From the NCBI RefSeq assembly GCF_009936045.1, contig NZ_QWEQ01000010.1, positions 113,125 through 177,124 on the forward strand: a stretch of 64,000 nucleotides of DNA, in the 5' to 3' direction. The notes under the pieces are model-generated. The model saw only the letters and a program-made list of their open reading frames with translations, had not been told where the DNA came from and made no database searches. Made by a program: the position numbers and the translations under genes. Below, one piece after another: positions 50,743-58,818 of the stretch (within the stretch, counting starts at the first letter, position 1; each line of letters opens with the position of its first letter). This DNA comes from Emergencia sp. 1XD21-10. GTDB taxonomy: Bacteria > Bacillota > Clostridia > Peptostreptococcales > Anaerovoracaceae.

Positions 50743-50776
50743 AATCTAATCATACATATGAACTTATAGAGCCATC

Positions 50777-51172
50777 TTATTTCTCATCTTCAGGAATTTG
50801 CTCTTCTACATCAGCAGCTTTTCTCAGACGTTTAGGCTTAACCTTCTTTTCTTCTTCGTCTTCTGCAACTGCAGACTTACCTGCACTCTTACTGGAGCTT
50901 ACAACTGATGAAACAGACCATCTCATCATCTCAAACTTAACCTTATCAGCACCAACCTGAATTACGATGGAATCTTCTTTGGTCTTTACAATCTTGCCGC
51001 AGATACCACCAATTGTGATAATTTCATCTCCAACCTGCAGCGTGTTTCTCATCTGCTGTATGGTTTTCTCTTTCTTCTTCTGCGGTCTAATCAGTAAGAA
51101 ATACATCGCACCGATAAAAACTACCAGGATTATTAACTGCATTGCAAATGCGTTGCCACCACCGTTACTCAT
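50777..51172 (-). CDS. yajC: Preprotein translocase subunit YajC
   Basis: A 131-residue protein with one membrane helix (about 9-28) followed by RPQKKKEKTIQQMRNTLQVGDEIITIGGICGKIVKTKEDSIVIQ, the YajC signature. It joins SecDF in the Sec holotranslocon. The C-terminal 40 residues are a charged, low-complexity tail rich in Ser, Lys and Glu, longer than in most YajC proteins. An AGGAGG site precedes the ATG. Two leucine tRNA genes lie directly upstream. Confidence 0.92.
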   Translation of the reverse strand: MSNGGGNAFAMQLIILVVFIGAMYFLLIRPQKKKEKTIQQMRNTLQVGDEIITIGGICGKIVKTKEDSIVIQVGADKVKFEMMRWSVSSVVSSSKSAGKSAVAEDEEEKKVKPKRLRKAADVEEQIPEDEK

Positions 51173-51209
51173 ATGTTCCTCCTACATATCTCCAATTCGG
51201 ATTTTCTAT

Positions 51210-51296
51210 TGGTGCCGGCGATGGGGGTCGAACCCATACGGTGTTGCCACCACGGGATTTTGAATCCCGCACGTCTGCCAATTCCATCACGCCGGC
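51210..51296 (-). tRNA. tRNA-Leu (anticodon CAA)
   Basis: An 87-base class II tRNA on the minus strand. The acceptor stem GCCGGCG/CGCCGGC is perfect, discriminator A and a genome-encoded CCA follow. The anticodon arm has loop TTCAAAA, giving CAA, which reads UUG. The long variable arm GTGGTGGCAACACC fits leucine, and the T-loop is TTCGACC. Confidence 0.95.
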
Positions 51297-51345
51297 ACAT
51301 TGGTTATATTTTAGCATAACGACTGTTCATCGTCAATACTTCCTT

Positions 51346-51388
51346 GAAAGAAGAACTGCTGACTATCATCGCTGACAATCAGCAGTTC
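51346..51388 (-). terminator. Terminator between the two leucine tRNA genes
   Basis: GAACTGCTGA/TCAGCAGTTC (51379-51388 with 51353-51362 on the minus strand) with a 16-base loop is followed by TTCTTTC. It would end the transcript of the upstream tRNA-Leu(GAG), so the two tRNAs may be separate units. Confidence 0.65.
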
Positions 51389-51393
51389 TCATA

Positions 51394-51475
51394 TGGTGCG
51401 GCAAACTGGACTCGAACCAGCACGGTTTCCCACACGGCCCTCAACCGTGCGCGTCTGCCATTCCGCCACTGCCGC
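51394..51475 (-). tRNA. tRNA-Leu (anticodon GAG)
   Basis: An 82-base tRNA on the minus strand. Acceptor GCGGCAG pairs with TTGCCGC (one G-T pair), with A and encoded CCA. The anticodon arm is CACGG-TTGAGGG-CCGTG, giving GAG, which reads CUC/CUU. A long variable arm and TTCGAGT T-loop are present. Confidence 0.94.
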
Positions 51476-51552
51476 AGGATGCGGTTAAATCACAACCGCA
51501 AAAAAGATTATATACCATACAGCACAAAAAGTAAAGCATTTATTTTATCTTT

Positions 51553-53190
51553 TTATTTCTCCTCGTTCTCAGTCACCATGGTTCGTTCCCAGCTCCAGCT
51601 TTCACAGCCTCTGTAAATGTCAAAGAAAGTCGGCAGTTCCTCTCCGGTGAATCTAGGTACTGTAATAAACGCATAAGTCTTGTAGCACAGGCAGTAGTAC
51701 GGCAGCTCATCAGCAAGAACTGGTTTCAGTTTCTCATAAATCCCTTTCTGCTTCTTTCTGCTTAGGCAGGTTTCCATCTGGTTGACATAGGACTGTACTG
51801 TGGTGTTTTTGTAGCCGATTGCATTCCCGCTGCTAAACAGTTGCCTCAAATCAAACTTCTTATCGAATTTATAGCCGCCCAGATACAGGTCAAACGCTCC
51901 TTCTTTGACTGCTGTTTTATAACTCTGCCAGCCGAGACTTTTTATCTTCACATCAATGCCGATTTCCCTTAATGAGACGGCAATGCTCTCTGCGGTATCT
52001 TTACGATTTCCATCATTGGCATTGACTAAAATGGTCATAGAGACCTTTTTTCCTTCTCCATCTTCCAAAAGTCCATCTTCGTTGACATCACGGTAGCCTG
52101 CCGCAGCAAGTAAATCCGAAGCGCCCTTTAAATCCTGGGCATAGGTATCTCCCTTATTCTCAGTACCTAAAAAGCCCGGAAAATAGATTGAATCCGAAGA
52201 AATGCCACAGCCTCCGTAGTTGTCATGAATCAAACTTTCCACATCGATTGCTTTTGCGATAGCCTGTCTGACTTCTTTCTTTGCCAGCACTTTATTCTTA
52301 AAATTGAAACCCAAATACTCAAGTTCACTTGAACTAATCTTCTCCGTATTCAAATCCTTATCTTCAGCATCAGCGTCAGCGTCCTGGTCTCTGCTCACAT
52401 AGGCAGTTACCGCTTCCATCGTCATAAGACCCGAGGTTTTGGACTTGTCCGGCAGCACTTTAAAACGCAGTTTGTTTTCCGGCTTCTCACCAAAATAGTA
52501 CTTGTTAGGATTTAAATTCAAACACTTCGTGTTGTCATAGCTGCTAATCGCATAGGGACCGCTTCCCACAACTCTATCGCTGTCTGCATCGTAATTCGTA
52601 GCGGAAATAATTGGAAATACCAAATTATCCAGCGCTGCATCGGCTGGGTCCTCAAAGTGGACAGTCATCGCATATGTATCAGAAATCTGTACCGAATCAA
52701 TTTTAGAAACGTACTCATAATAAGGTCCGTCAGAACCAATACGCAAAATTGTGTTTATAGTTGCTCGTACGTCATTGGCAGTCAACGAAGAACCGTCACT
52801 GAATTTTACGTCTTTTCTAAGCTCCAGTGACACGCTGCCAGCCTGCGCATTGGTATTATAGCTTTCCACCACCTGAGACTTTACACCCAGTTTGTCATCT
52901 AAATAAAACAGACTGCTGAATAACAGCTGGCTGATATAATACACATCACTGTCGCCAGATACCAGCGGATTTAAAGTTTCTACCCTGTCCATAGCAAGAT
53001 AAATTTTGTCCATCGTTTCATAAGTGACCGTTTCCTGCTCTTCCTCCGAGGGACTGACATCGCCGCGCACGATGGCGATGGTGGACAATCCTCCTGCGAG
53101 AACTACCACAGCTATTATGATAATAATAATGTGTCTGTGAAGAAAATCAAATACTCTGTAATTCCTATTCCCTTTATTTTGTTTCAGCAT
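51553..53190 (-). CDS. Membrane-anchored oligopeptide-type substrate-binding protein (SBP family 5)
   Basis: A 545-residue extracytoplasmic solute-binding protein of family 5 (peptide/nickel type). A long hydrophobic Ile-rich helix (about 19-42) serves as signal anchor; there is no lipobox. Seen: LNPLVSGDSDVYYISQLLFSSLF, ELRKDVKFSDGSSLTANDV, YLGFNFKNKVLAKKEVRQAIAKAID and a C-terminal LPYYCLCYKTYAFI. No ABC permease or ATPase genes lie beside it, so it must work with partners elsewhere or act as a sensor. It overlaps coaE by 17 bases. Confidence 0.85.
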   Translation of the reverse strand: MLKQNKGNRNYRVFDFLHRHIIIIIIAVVVLAGGLSTIAIVRGDVSPSEEEQETVTYETMDKIYLAMDRVETLNPLVSGDSDVYYISQLLFSSLFYLDDKLGVKSQVVESYNTNAQAGSVSLELRKDVKFSDGSSLTANDVRATINTILRIGSDGPYYEYVSKIDSVQISDTYAMTVHFEDPADAALDNLVFPIISATNYDADSDRVVGSGPYAISSYDNTKCLNLNPNKYYFGEKPENKLRFKVLPDKSKTSGLMTMEAVTAYVSRDQDADADAEDKDLNTEKISSSELEYLGFNFKNKVLAKKEVRQAIAKAIDVESLIHDNYGGCGISSDSIYFPGFLGTENKGDTYAQDLKGASDLLAAAGYRDVNEDGLLEDGEGKKVSMTILVNANDGNRKDTAESIAVSLREIGIDVKIKSLGWQSYKTAVKEGAFDLYLGGYKFDKKFDLRQLFSSGNAIGYKNTTVQSYVNQMETCLSRKKQKGIYEKLKPVLADELPYYCLCYKTYAFITVPRFTGEELPTFFDIYRGCESWSWERTMVTENEEK

Positions 53191-53776
53191 ATCTCTCTAA
53201 CAATCGCTCTACCTGCTCATAGAGCGCTTCCTTTCCCTTTGAATTATCTATAATATCTGTAGAACGAGCAATTTTTTCGCTACTGCTCATCTGATTTAGA
53301 ATGCGTCGCTTCACTTCCTCAGAAGTAACGTCATCACGAGCCATCACTCTGCGTATCCTAATATCTATGCTTGCATCCACCAGCCAGACCGCATCACACA
53401 GTTTGTCCGCACCGGACTCAAAGAGCAGAGGTGCATCTATAAAAACAGGCGCTTCATAGCCTTCTTCCTGCAGTCCAGTAATCTTCTCCTCTATAATCTG
53501 TACCACCTTTTTAGTAGTCAATTCTTCCAAAACAAGCCTTTTTTTCTCGTCGGAAAACACTATAGCAGCAAGCTTTTTTCGGTCAAGGCAACCGTCTGTA
53601 AAAAGAATATCTTCTCCAAATGCTTCAGTAAGCGCCTGCAAAGTTTCGCTGCCTTTCTCTGTCATAGAGCGAGCAATTTTATCTGCGTCAATGACGGTAA
53701 ATCCCTTGTCCAGCAAATAATCAGACACCGTGGATTTCCCCGCACCGATTCCACCTGTAAGACCTATTACTTTCAT
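53174..53776 (-). CDS. coaE: Dephospho-CoA kinase
   Basis: CoaE phosphorylates dephospho-CoA, the last step of CoA synthesis. The 200-residue P-loop kinase has LTGGIGAGKSTVS at the N-terminus, DADKIARSM, the lid region with VWLVDASIDIRIRRVMARD and FIDAPLLFESG. It lies 9 bases after polA; the polA-coaE order is common in Firmicutes. Confidence 0.94.
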   Translation of the reverse strand: MKVIGLTGGIGAGKSTVSDYLLDKGFTVIDADKIARSMTEKGSETLQALTEAFGEDILFTDGCLDRKKLAAIVFSDEKKRLVLEELTTKKVVQIIEEKITGLQEEGYEAPVFIDAPLLFESGADKLCDAVWLVDASIDIRIRRVMARDDVTSEEVKRRILNQMSSSEKIARSTDIIDNSKGKEALYEQVERLLERYAETK

Positions 53777-53785
53777 TGCGTTCCC

Positions 53786-56455
53786 CTACTTTAAATCGTA
53801 CCAGGTATCGCCCTGATTCAAATCACTTTCCAGCTTTACCTTCAAATCCATAGCATGTTCCATGTTGCGAACCAGGAGTTCTTTCACCTGCTCCATTTCG
53901 TCCTTTGCAGTTTTGATAATCAATTCGTCATGAACCTGCAAAATCAGTTTGGATGACATATTGCGTTCCTTTAATTCGCCGTAGACCTTAATCATAGCCA
54001 GCTTAATGATATCTGCTGCACTTCCCTGAATCGGGCTGTTCATGGCAAGACGCTCTCCCAGCTGACGAGCCATAAAAGCCGAAGAATTAATCTCATGAAT
54101 ATAACGTTTGCGCCCCATTAGGGTCTCAGTATAACCTTTTTCTTTGCAGCTTTCAATCTGACCGTCCATATAAGCTTTTACAGCAAGATGCTTATCAAAG
54201 TAATCCCTGATATAGTTTTCTGCCTCTTTTCTGGAAATCCGCAGTTCCTCAGAAAGACCGAACCCACTCATACCGTAGATTACGCCAAAATTTACTGCCT
54301 TGGCACGGCTTCTGTCAAGAGGCGTTACTTCATCGTAGGTCAAGCCAAATACTCTGGCGGCTGTATTCCGATGAATATCATCTCCGTTGTTAAATGCAGC
54401 AATCAGGTTTTCATCACCCGAAAGATGCGCCAAAATTCGAAGTTCAATCTGAGAATAATCTGCACCGACTAGAGTATAGTTCTCACTTTCAGGCACAAAA
54501 GCCTTGCGAAGCTTTCTGCCCAGTTCCTGTCTAATTGGAATATTCTGCAGGTTTGGTTCTGTGCAGCTGATACGCCCTGTCGCCGTCACTGTCTGCTGAA
54601 AATGAGCCCGAATCTTGCCATCTGTGCCAATCAATGGTTTCAGTCCTTCTACATAGGTGCTGTTCAGCTTGGTAAGAGTCCGATATTCCAGCACCATATC
54701 CACAATGGGATGTAAATCTCTAATTTTTTCAAGCACATCAGCGCTGGTGCTGTAGCCTCGTTTGCTCTTTTTTCCTGCTGGCAATTCAAGCTTTTCAAAC
54801 AGAATTTCCCCAAGCTGCACCGGCGATTTAATGTTAAATTTGGTACCTGCTAAGGCATAAATCTGATTTTCAATTTTTTCAATCTCACAGGTCAACTGCT
54901 TTCCAAAGGTTTCCAAAGTTTCTTTGCTTACAGTAAAACCCTCCGCTTCCATAGCGGCAAGAACTTCCACAAGCGGCAGTTCTACTTTTTCATAAACCTG
55001 TATCAGACTTTCCTTTTCAAGCTGACTTTGCTGACTCTTTCTCAGTTGTTTAACAGAAAGACACCACTTAAAGCCATAATCTGCATAGCTTTCGTCGCTG
55101 TTTCCAAGAAGATCAATCTGTCCGCCCTGCTCCATAAAGGACTTCTCGTCTTCCATTTCATAATGAAGAATCTCAAAGACTAAAGTTTTTAAATCATAGT
55201 TGGACTTAGTCGGATCGATGACATATTGGGCAACAGCTGTGTCGAAAGCGGTCACTACATCGTAAAAACCATTCCACATCAAAACATAATAATCCCGGAT
55301 TAAATCATGTCCTACAAAACGCAGCTTTTTTTTCTGCAGAAACTGTAAGAAGGCTGTCAGGAATCGGTCATCCGATAAGTTTACGTAATAATATTTCTTG
55401 TCGCATATAAACCCTGCGCCATAAATGATTGGTTTTTCCACGTGATTGTTGTCGCTAAAGATTTTTAGAATTGCTTCGCTTCCAGCTGTCACTTCATCAA
55501 GCAGCTGCATATCCGCTAGCGACTGTACGGTAATTCTAGTATAATCTGCCTCATCTTCGGTAAAATCGGAGGTGATATCAGCAGTCTCCTTGATATGCAG
55601 TTTTTTCAAAAAACTATTGAATTCCAGTTTTACATAGAGGTTAATCAGGGCAGTATAATCCGGCTCTTTTGTTTTCATGGATTCCAAATCAATATCAATT
55701 GGCACGTATTTGTTAATAGTCGCAAGTCTTCTGCTCATAGCGGCAAGCTGTGCATGCTCTTCCACTTTTGCCCTAAGCTTTACATTTGCAATTTCCTCCG
55801 TATTTGCAAGTAAGTTTGCTATACTGCCAAACTGTGTCAGAAGCTTAATGCCGGTCTTCTCTCCAACACCCGGAATGCCCGGTATATTGTCAGACTGATC
55901 ACCCATCAGACCTTTCAGGTCGATAAACTGCTCTGGTGTCAGCTGATAACGTTCGATCATCTTCTCTCTGTCATAAAGTTCAAATTCGGAAATCCCTTTT
56001 TTGGTAATTAAAACCTGCGTTACATCAGTTGCAAGCTGCAGCGCATCCTTATCGCCTGTGATAATCAGCGGAGCCAAACCTTCCTCTTCCCCGATTCTAG
56101 CAATAGTTCCAATAATATCATCCGCTTCAAAGCCGCGGGTTTCCAGATTGGTAATACCCATTGCGGTCAAAATATCTTTCATCAGAGGAAGTTCCATTGC
56201 AAGCTCTGGCGGCATTTTCTTTCGTCCTGCCTTATACTCACTATACTCCTGATGTCTGAAGGTCGGCGCTTTCATATCCCATGCCACGGCCATATAATCC
56301 GGAGCATAGTCACCCTGGATTTTCGTCAGCATATTGATAAACCCATAAATTCCTTGGGTATAAATTCCTTCTTTTGTAATCATCGGGCGCTGCATCGCAT
56401 AATACGCCCTGTTTATTAAACTGTTTCCGTCAATAATGACAATTCTGTTTCCCAT
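53786..56455 (-). CDS. polA: DNA polymerase I
   Basis: An 889-residue PolA with three parts: the 5'-3' exonuclease (IIDGNSLINRAYYAM, GFEADDIIGT, GDKDALQL, GLMGDQSDNIPGIPGVGEKT), a 3'-5' exonuclease-like middle domain and the polymerase (PNLQNIPIRQELGRKLRKAF, DYSQIELRILAHLSGDE, RSRAKAVNFGVIYGMS, QVHDELIIK). The middle domain lacks the DxE of active proofreading enzymes (LKIFSDNNH at that place), so it should have no proofreading, as in Bacillus and Thermus. ATG 56455 has AAAGGAAAG upstream. Confidence 0.95.
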   Translation of the reverse strand: MGNRIVIIDGNSLINRAYYAMQRPMITKEGIYTQGIYGFINMLTKIQGDYAPDYMAVAWDMKAPTFRHQEYSEYKAGRKKMPPELAMELPLMKDILTAMGITNLETRGFEADDIIGTIARIGEEEGLAPLIITGDKDALQLATDVTQVLITKKGISEFELYDREKMIERYQLTPEQFIDLKGLMGDQSDNIPGIPGVGEKTGIKLLTQFGSIANLLANTEEIANVKLRAKVEEHAQLAAMSRRLATINKYVPIDIDLESMKTKEPDYTALINLYVKLEFNSFLKKLHIKETADITSDFTEDEADYTRITVQSLADMQLLDEVTAGSEAILKIFSDNNHVEKPIIYGAGFICDKKYYYVNLSDDRFLTAFLQFLQKKKLRFVGHDLIRDYYVLMWNGFYDVVTAFDTAVAQYVIDPTKSNYDLKTLVFEILHYEMEDEKSFMEQGGQIDLLGNSDESYADYGFKWCLSVKQLRKSQQSQLEKESLIQVYEKVELPLVEVLAAMEAEGFTVSKETLETFGKQLTCEIEKIENQIYALAGTKFNIKSPVQLGEILFEKLELPAGKKSKRGYSTSADVLEKIRDLHPIVDMVLEYRTLTKLNSTYVEGLKPLIGTDGKIRAHFQQTVTATGRISCTEPNLQNIPIRQELGRKLRKAFVPESENYTLVGADYSQIELRILAHLSGDENLIAAFNNGDDIHRNTAARVFGLTYDEVTPLDRSRAKAVNFGVIYGMSGFGLSEELRISRKEAENYIRDYFDKHLAVKAYMDGQIESCKEKGYTETLMGRKRYIHEINSSAFMARQLGERLAMNSPIQGSAADIIKLAMIKVYGELKERNMSSKLILQVHDELIIKTAKDEMEQVKELLVRNMEHAMDLKVKLESDLNQGDTWYDLK

Positions 56456-56488
56456 ATGTCTTTCCTTTTCGTTTCTGTATTCCTTTTT

Positions 56489-56517
56489 AGTATAATGCAG
56501 AATGTGCTTTTTTACAA
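56489..56517 (-). promoter_or_regulatory. Promoter of polA-coaE
   Basis: On the minus strand TTGTAA (56517-56512) and TATACT (56494-56489) with a 17-base spacer, about 30 bases before the polA ATG. Confidence 0.7.
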
Positions 56518-56533
56518 GCAAGGGTTTTGTGAA

Positions 56534-56564
56534 AGAAAAAACTCCGCAAATTCTAACGGAGTTT
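56534..56564 (-). terminator. Intrinsic terminator after the formate/nitrite transporter
   Basis: AAACTCCG/CGGAGTTT (56564-56557 with 56546-56539 on the minus strand) followed by TTTTTC, about 18 bases after the stop. Confidence 0.85.
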
Positions 56565-56581
56565 CCAAATTATGTAATAGT

Positions 56582-57370
56582 CTATTTTTTCTTCAGCGCT
56601 AGATAATAAATACCTGAGACAAAGACGCTGCCCCCTAAAATATTTCCAAGTGTCACTGGAATCAGGTTATTTACAAAGAACCCGCTCCACGTAATACCTA
56701 CCTGTGCGCCTCCTGCAAAAATCCCTGCCGGGATGAAGAACATATTGGCGACGCTGTGTTCAAACCCTGCTGTAACGAAAAGCCAGATTGGAAAGAACAG
56801 TGAAAAGATTTTACCTACAGTGGAATCAGCGCCGTTTCCCATCCAGACCGCAATACATACCAGAAAATTACATAAAATTCCTCTCACAAAGGCCTGTCCA
56901 AAAGGCAGTGCCATTTTTGAAGATGCGATAGAAATGGTCACATCTGTAAGCATGTCGTCACCTGTTCCGAGAAGTCCTGAATAAGCAACCATCCATGCCA
57001 CCACCATAGAGCCAATCAGATTAGCAAGGTAAACAATCACCCAGTTTTTCAACATGGCGCCTGCAGAAATCTTTCTGTCCAAAACAGCTGCCAGCATAAG
57101 GTTATTACCAGTAAAAAGCTCCGCCCCTGCAAAGACTACCATCATCAGTCCCGCCGGGAAAATTACACCAGAAATCATTTTTCCAAGTCCGTTGGTAAGC
57201 GGATCAGCCAAAAAACGATAAGCAGCCATATTTGCACCTGCACCTGCGATTGCAATAAAAAAACCTGCCATAAGACCTAAAAGTATCAGCTGTTTCACTG
57301 AATAGCCAGTCTTCTTTACGGCAGAATCAATCGTCGCTTCTAAAATTTGCTGTGGATTTTTCTGTGACAT
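56582..57370 (-). CDS. Formate/nitrite transporter family channel (FocA/NirC-type)
   Basis: A 262-residue membrane channel with six hydrophobic helices. FNT signature regions are GLMAGFFIAIAGAGANMA near the N-terminus, FAGAELFTGNNLML, and GFEHSVANMFFIPAGI, which contains the central His of the pore. It should carry formate, nitrite or hydrosulfide; in a fermenting clostridium formate is likeliest. Start ATG 57370 has GAAGGAAG upstream; an in-frame ATG at 57388 precedes that site. It stands alone with its own promoter and terminator. Confidence 0.9.
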   Translation of the reverse strand: MSQKNPQQILEATIDSAVKKTGYSVKQLILLGLMAGFFIAIAGAGANMAAYRFLADPLTNGLGKMISGVIFPAGLMMVVFAGAELFTGNNLMLAAVLDRKISAGAMLKNWVIVYLANLIGSMVVAWMVAYSGLLGTGDDMLTDVTISIASSKMALPFGQAFVRGILCNFLVCIAVWMGNGADSTVGKIFSLFFPIWLFVTAGFEHSVANMFFIPAGIFAGGAQVGITWSGFFVNNLIPVTLGNILGGSVFVSGIYYLALKKK

Positions 57371-57405
57371 AAAACTTCCTTCTTTCATTATCTATAGACT
57401 TTATA

Positions 57406-57433
57406 ATTATAGCAACTTTTACTCAATAGTCAA
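57406..57433 (-). promoter_or_regulatory. Promoter of the formate/nitrite transporter
   Basis: On the minus strand TTGACT (57433-57428) and a perfect TATAAT (57411-57406) with a 16-base spacer. Confidence 0.7.
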
Positions 57434-57466
57434 TAACTTTACAGGTTCAAAAAAAGAAACAAAAAA

Positions 57467-57496
57467 GAAAAGTAGCGAGTTTCCTCTCTACTTTTC
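57467..57496 (-). terminator. Intrinsic terminator after the small membrane protein
   Basis: GAAAAGTAG/CTACTTTTC with an inner GAG/CTC helix, followed on the minus strand by TTTTTTG and further Ts, 70 bases after the gene at 57567-57893. Confidence 0.8.
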
Positions 57497-57566
57497 CATA
57501 GTATAAGAAAATATTTCTATGAGTTTAAAAACTAATATTCCCTTTTAATCCACTGCAGATGAATAC

Positions 57567-57893
57567 CTATATATTTTTTTCTTTCTTTTCCTTACTTTCT
57601 GCTAATTTTGCTGCCTCTATACATCTAAGTCTTTCCTGCTTGGCTATATGACGCATATATTTAGGCTGAGGACCTTCTCCTGAGTAAACCTTTTCCCAAA
57701 ATGACTTTTTAGAGTTCTTGGTTGTTGCTACCACTTTCTGTTCAGATGGTGCAGAAACGCCCATTAGCATCAGTTCCTTAAGAGATGGCTCCTCTTCTCC
57801 CCTTTGTTCTTCGCTATTTTTTGTTAAATAGTAACGAAGTACTGTTAAAGAAATTACAATTATCATCACTAAGAATATAAAAATACTCATCAT
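57567..57893 (-). CDS. Small single-span membrane protein of unknown function
   Basis: I do not recognise this 108-residue protein. One membrane helix (about 3-22, FIFLVMIIVISLTVLRYYL) is followed by a hydrophilic cytoplasmic part of about 85 residues with a basic C-terminal KYMRHIAKQERLRCIEAAKL helix and a Lys/Glu-rich end. A GGGGG-containing site stands just before the double ATG. It lies between the transporter and the small secreted protein, in the same orientation as both. Confidence 0.6.
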   Translation of the reverse strand: MMSIFIFLVMIIVISLTVLRYYLTKNSEEQRGEEEPSLKELMLMGVSAPSEQKVVATTKNSKKSFWEKVYSGEGPQPKYMRHIAKQERLRCIEAAKLAESKEKKEKNI

Positions 57894-57951
57894 AATCCCC
57901 CTTTTTTCCTATATTATCTACTTGTCATGCACAGGAAAGTTTTAAATGTTA

Positions 57952-58473
57952 TTAGGCGCCCATTATACTTAGAATAGTCAAAAGTGGAGATCTCTCCCGT
58001 GAAACTTCACTTTGTTTAGGATAATCAGGATGATCAAACCATTCTGAATAACTATTGTCAATCTTTTTTCTCCATTGTCCCTTCCAAGTAGTATGATATT
58101 CATCATACAATTTGCGTTTATATGGTGAATTACCAACTCTTCTTTGATAAACAATATAATGTTTCTCCGAATAGCAAAAAGCTCGCTTTGTAGCATTCGT
58201 ACTATTTTGACCTGCGGGGTAAACATACTCATTTGACCGTCTGTCTTTCTCTATCTCTACTTTTTCGGTATAATGCCTTCCCACCATTATATCATCGGCT
58301 TCCCCACTAAATACACTAAGTCCTTCAACAATTGTTTCCGAAGTGATACCATCCGAAGTAACTTCTTTGGTTTCTGCATAAATACTGTTACTTGCGCCAA
58401 GTACCAAAATTAATAATAATGGCATTACTCTTTTAATTGTTTTTTCATTTTTCGCTCCTTTCTTTATATTCAT
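57952..58473 (-). CDS. Small secreted protein of unknown function, start region possibly frameshifted
   Basis: The frame codes for 173 residues: basic head, hydrophobic core LLLILVLGASNSIYA with a signal-peptidase site, then a mature part of about 140 residues with many Tyr, Arg and Trp and no motif I know. The best ribosome site, AAAGGAG (58461-58455), stands 6 bases before ATG 58448, but that ATG is out of frame and gives only MKKQLKE before a stop. One more A in the A6 tract after it would give MKKTIKRVMPLLL, an ideal signal peptide joined to this frame. So the gene may be phase-variable, recently broken or miscalled; translation from ATG 58473 lacks a ribosome site. Confidence 0.6.
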   Translation of the reverse strand: MNIKKGAKNEKTIKRVMPLLLILVLGASNSIYAETKEVTSDGITSETIVEGLSVFSGEADDIMVGRHYTEKVEIEKDRRSNEYVYPAGQNSTNATKRAFCYSEKHYIVYQRRVGNSPYKRKLYDEYHTTWKGQWRKKIDNSYSEWFDHPDYPKQSEVSRERSPLLTILSIMGA

Positions 58474-58595
58474 AAAATTTGTAAATCATTTAATTATTTT
58501 AATCATATCGCATTTAATTCTGAATGTCAATCTAATTATAATAACTTCACAATGATAAGTTCAGAAAAAAGAACACCGCCTGGCAAAATTTTATA

Positions 58596-58624
58596 GTGAT
58601 ATCGAAAGGAAAATGCGGTATAAT
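58596..58624 (+). promoter_or_regulatory. Promoter of the structured RNA
   Basis: A perfect TATAAT (58619-58624) lies 17 bases after GTGATA (58596-58601), 4 of 6 matches to the -35 consensus. Transcription would start near 58631. Confidence 0.65.
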
Positions 58625-58630
58625 AATAGT

Positions 58631-58807
58631 AGCCTAGAACTCGCGTTAAGGATTCATAATTGAACCTACACTTTCGCAATGGGAATCCGGGTCCAGGGAG
58701 CCAATGTCAAGCCTCCATAGAGTGGAAGACAAAAGCCCCGGCAGGATACCCACCTATCAATAGATAGGGCGTCAATTATATCCTGACGGAGCTTTCTGGG
58801 TTTTTTC
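58631..58807 (+). ncRNA. ssrS: Structured RNA of about 175 nt, probable 6S RNA
   Basis: The two ends pair: AGCCTAGAA (58631-58639) with TTCTGGGTT (58794-58802), CTC-CGTT with the GACGGAG side, AGGAT (58649-58653) with ATCCT (58780-58784), then ATAATTGA (58656-58663) with TCAATTAT (58772-58779). That gives a rod of about 29 pairs with small bulges. Inside, the 3' side carries a hairpin CCTATC/GATAGG, and ATCC/GGAT pairs further in. The RNA ends in T6. A long closed rod with an inner bubble and 3'-side hairpin, 175 nt, own promoter and terminator, is the build of 6S RNA, which binds sigma-A RNA polymerase in stationary phase. No coding frame fits. Identity is inferred from shape, not from a sequence match. 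Confidence 0.6.
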
Positions 58808-58818
58808 TTTTTCTAAAA

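Larger units (their letters stand above)
50478..50776. other. Leader region between yajC and secDF
   Basis: About 300 bases with the secDF promoter, a long imperfect stem-loop (50643-50682), a motif pair shared with the 34.9-kb repeats (AAAACGAG and GTCCTGCCCCA near 50676-50705) and the yajC terminator. No gene is seen. Confidence 0.6.
58474..58818. other. Gap holding a non-coding RNA gene
   Basis: The first 120 bases are AT-rich and featureless. From 58596 onward they give the promoter and gene of a structured plus-strand RNA, listed separately. No protein gene is seen. Confidence 0.7.

Noticed and set aside
58640..58760. Riboswitch (cobalamin or SAM type) before the lipoprotein hydrolase
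   Set aside because: The RNA is on the opposite strand to that gene, has its own promoter and terminator, and lacks the conserved cores of those riboswitches.
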